In this document: positions 62,606 to 64,000 of the stretch, piece after piece
Numbering within the stretch: position 1 is the stretch's first letter
Layout of the letters: each line of letters starts with the position of its first letter
NCBI GenBank assembly: GCA_916613615.1
Contig: OU744736.1
Location: 17,123,724-17,187,723 of the forward strand
From: Steromphala cineraria
Taxonomy: Eukaryota; Mollusca; Gastropoda; Trochida; Trochidae
Direction of reading: 5' to 3'
DNA: 64,000 bases
The notes under the pieces: model-generated
Databases searched by the model: none
What the model was told of the DNA's origin: nothing
The model's input: only the letters and a program-made list of their open reading frames with translations
Position numbers and translations under genes: made by a program

Positions 62606-62695
62606 ATGGCGGAAGATGGAGCTCGGGGGGAGCCCAATCTTCCTGGAAGTCTTGTAGAGGTTTCAGACTTCAGACCATTCCTATTATTGATCTAA
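62606..62695 (+). CDS. Short coding-like ORF, unidentified
   Basis: An ATG in AGTAATGG context opens 29 codons beginning MAEDGARGEPNLPGSLVEVS and ending in TAA. GC content is well above the flanks. There is no domain, and no downstream exon could be joined with confidence. It could be part of a repeat that also covers 62.8-63.0 kb. Confidence 0.2.
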   Translation: MAEDGARGEPNLPGSLVEVSDFRPFLLLI

Positions 62696-62792
62696 ACCAT
62701 TTTCTCAAAGAACATCCCTTCCACTGAGACTGATTTCTAACCATTCTCGATTAAAGTATCTCAAAGTACTCAAAAGGCTTTCCATAGTCTTG

Positions 62793-62969
62793 CTTTAGCA
62801 ATCCCAATGGAACCACACAATTCGGGTTTTGGTAGCGGTGGGTACAATTTCATTACACGAATCAGACCCCTTCATCACCAGGCTTGCATATACGGTAGCA
62901 GAGCTATTGAGTCTATATCGATCCGCATCCTCAAGCATTTGGAGCCGATGATCGGGAATCATCATCAGT
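62793..62969 (-). CDS. Coding-like minus-strand stretch, unidentified
   Basis: After an acceptor-like tgtttgtttag the minus strand reads about 58 codons to a TAA, starting ELMMIPDHRLQMLEDADRYR. GC content is higher than in the flanks and residue use is protein-like. There are no recognised motifs. It lies upstream of the channel gene on the same strand. Confidence 0.22.
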
Positions 62970-64000
62970 TCCTAAACAAACACTAGACGGCTAGTAGTGT
63001 TCTCACAACCCATCGTGGTATCATAAGAGGAACCTGAATCTACTGATTTTTTTTATGCAAATACTACACTCCATTTATAGCGAAACTAACTGTTTGTGTA
63101 TGGAACAACCATCTGACATCTGAAAGGTATGAGAAGATTAATTTAAAAAAGTGAACACTTCATATGAAAATACCAAAATCCTCTTAGATACAGCAAGAAT
63201 AAAGCAATAATGTAGCCAATAGGTAAGATAACATTACAAACCAAAAGAAAACATACTTGATTTCTGCTTATCCCAATATCATATGAAACAGATTTATGTG
63301 AAAAAATACAATAAATAAGTTACCATTCTCATATTTTTATCATTTTATCTTCAAAATTTCTGAAACAATTTTCCAAATGAAAGACTCAAGAGAAGCTGCA
63401 AGCCGTGTAAGTACATTACAAGATAAGAAGTGTGACTGGTATCTGAGGTTGAATAAGCCTCGAGGGAGTGGACGTTATACTGATTACAGTCACATTGTTT
63501 ACCTAGATAACATTACAAGACGTGCTAGTAAATATTGATTAAGCATTCTCTATGGTGTGTCCATCATGATTCTATTACACTGGATCTCCAGGGGAATAAG
63601 GTCGACCATGCTGTTTGGGGTTCATAACCATTGTCACTTTCACTTTCTTTTTATCCTTTCAGTATCGAGAAATAAATTTGATCAGATACAGATTTAAAAC
63701 GAGAAGGGGATGATAAGGGGAAGTCTTTGAATTCTATATTTTAAGTTCGCATCATTATATCCCGTCAGGTCGACTTTGGATATGTTCTTTTAAATATTTT
63801 CAAAATTATGTTAAAGTTATTATTGAGTATAATTCTCTATTTTTCTTTTTTAAATAATAAATTTGAAAAATGACTAAAGTTACTGTATTTATTGCTTCTG
63901 TAGAATAAACGTTGTTTTATGTACCGTTTTATCTTCGACACAAAAGTACAGAATTGAATCCTTTACTCATGAAGCATAAATGGTAATGAAATGTAACGAA

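Larger units (their letters stand above)
60514..64000. other. Upstream flank of the Hv-like gene
   Basis: It holds the expected promoter side of exon 1. I see no TATA box at a convincing distance. Two weak coding-like stretches lie at 62.6-63.0 kb; the rest is AT-rich without clear features. Confidence 0.45.

Overview
The window is AT-rich, intron-rich animal DNA with no operons and no bacterial gene density. It is full of small repeats, including MITE-like elements with terminal inverted repeats, LINE remnants with the L2/CR1-type 3' tail, minisatellites and trinucleotide runs. This fits a marine lophotrochozoan, probably a mollusc. That placement is an inference from repeat style and gene type, not something I could test.

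One gene dominates. Reading the minus strand from about 60.5 kb down to about 21 kb (possibly 18.8 kb), eight exons join in phase into a protein of the voltage-gated proton channel (Hv/HVCN1) family. E1 (60513-60425) is a short cytosolic N-terminus. E2 (42618-42494) holds S1. E3 (37562-36901) holds a very long S1-S2 loop and most of S2. E4 (24212-24159) holds the end of S2 and the S2-S3 linker. E5 (23917-23779) holds S3 and S4. E6 and E7 (23296-23181, 22161-22089) hold a coiled-coil-like segment. E8 (21636 onward) holds a long charged, serine-rich tail. All junctions are GT-AG and all phases agree. The channel is unusual. The selectivity aspartate is a glutamate, the first S4 arginine is missing, the S2 charge-transfer phenylalanine is a methionine, and the extracellular S1-S2 loop is about 200 residues with a Cys cluster, a His-rich stretch and several N-glycosylation sequons. 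The 3' end is uncertain. The last sure exon either reads into a minisatellite and stops at 21083, or uses a strong internal donor to reach a small terminal exon near 18.8 kb.

The introns and the 1-18.7 kb flank hold mostly transposon debris: at least three MITE-like families (one with a conserved internal core), one Mutator-like inverted-repeat element with a 10-bp target duplication, two LINE ORF2 C-terminal relics lying antisense to the channel gene, two perfect local tandem duplications, and several degenerate satellites. A few short stretches on either strand look coding (cysteine-rich at 8.3 kb, 47.5 kb, 62.6-63.0 kb), but I cannot assign them. I found no rRNA or tRNA genes and no CRISPR array.
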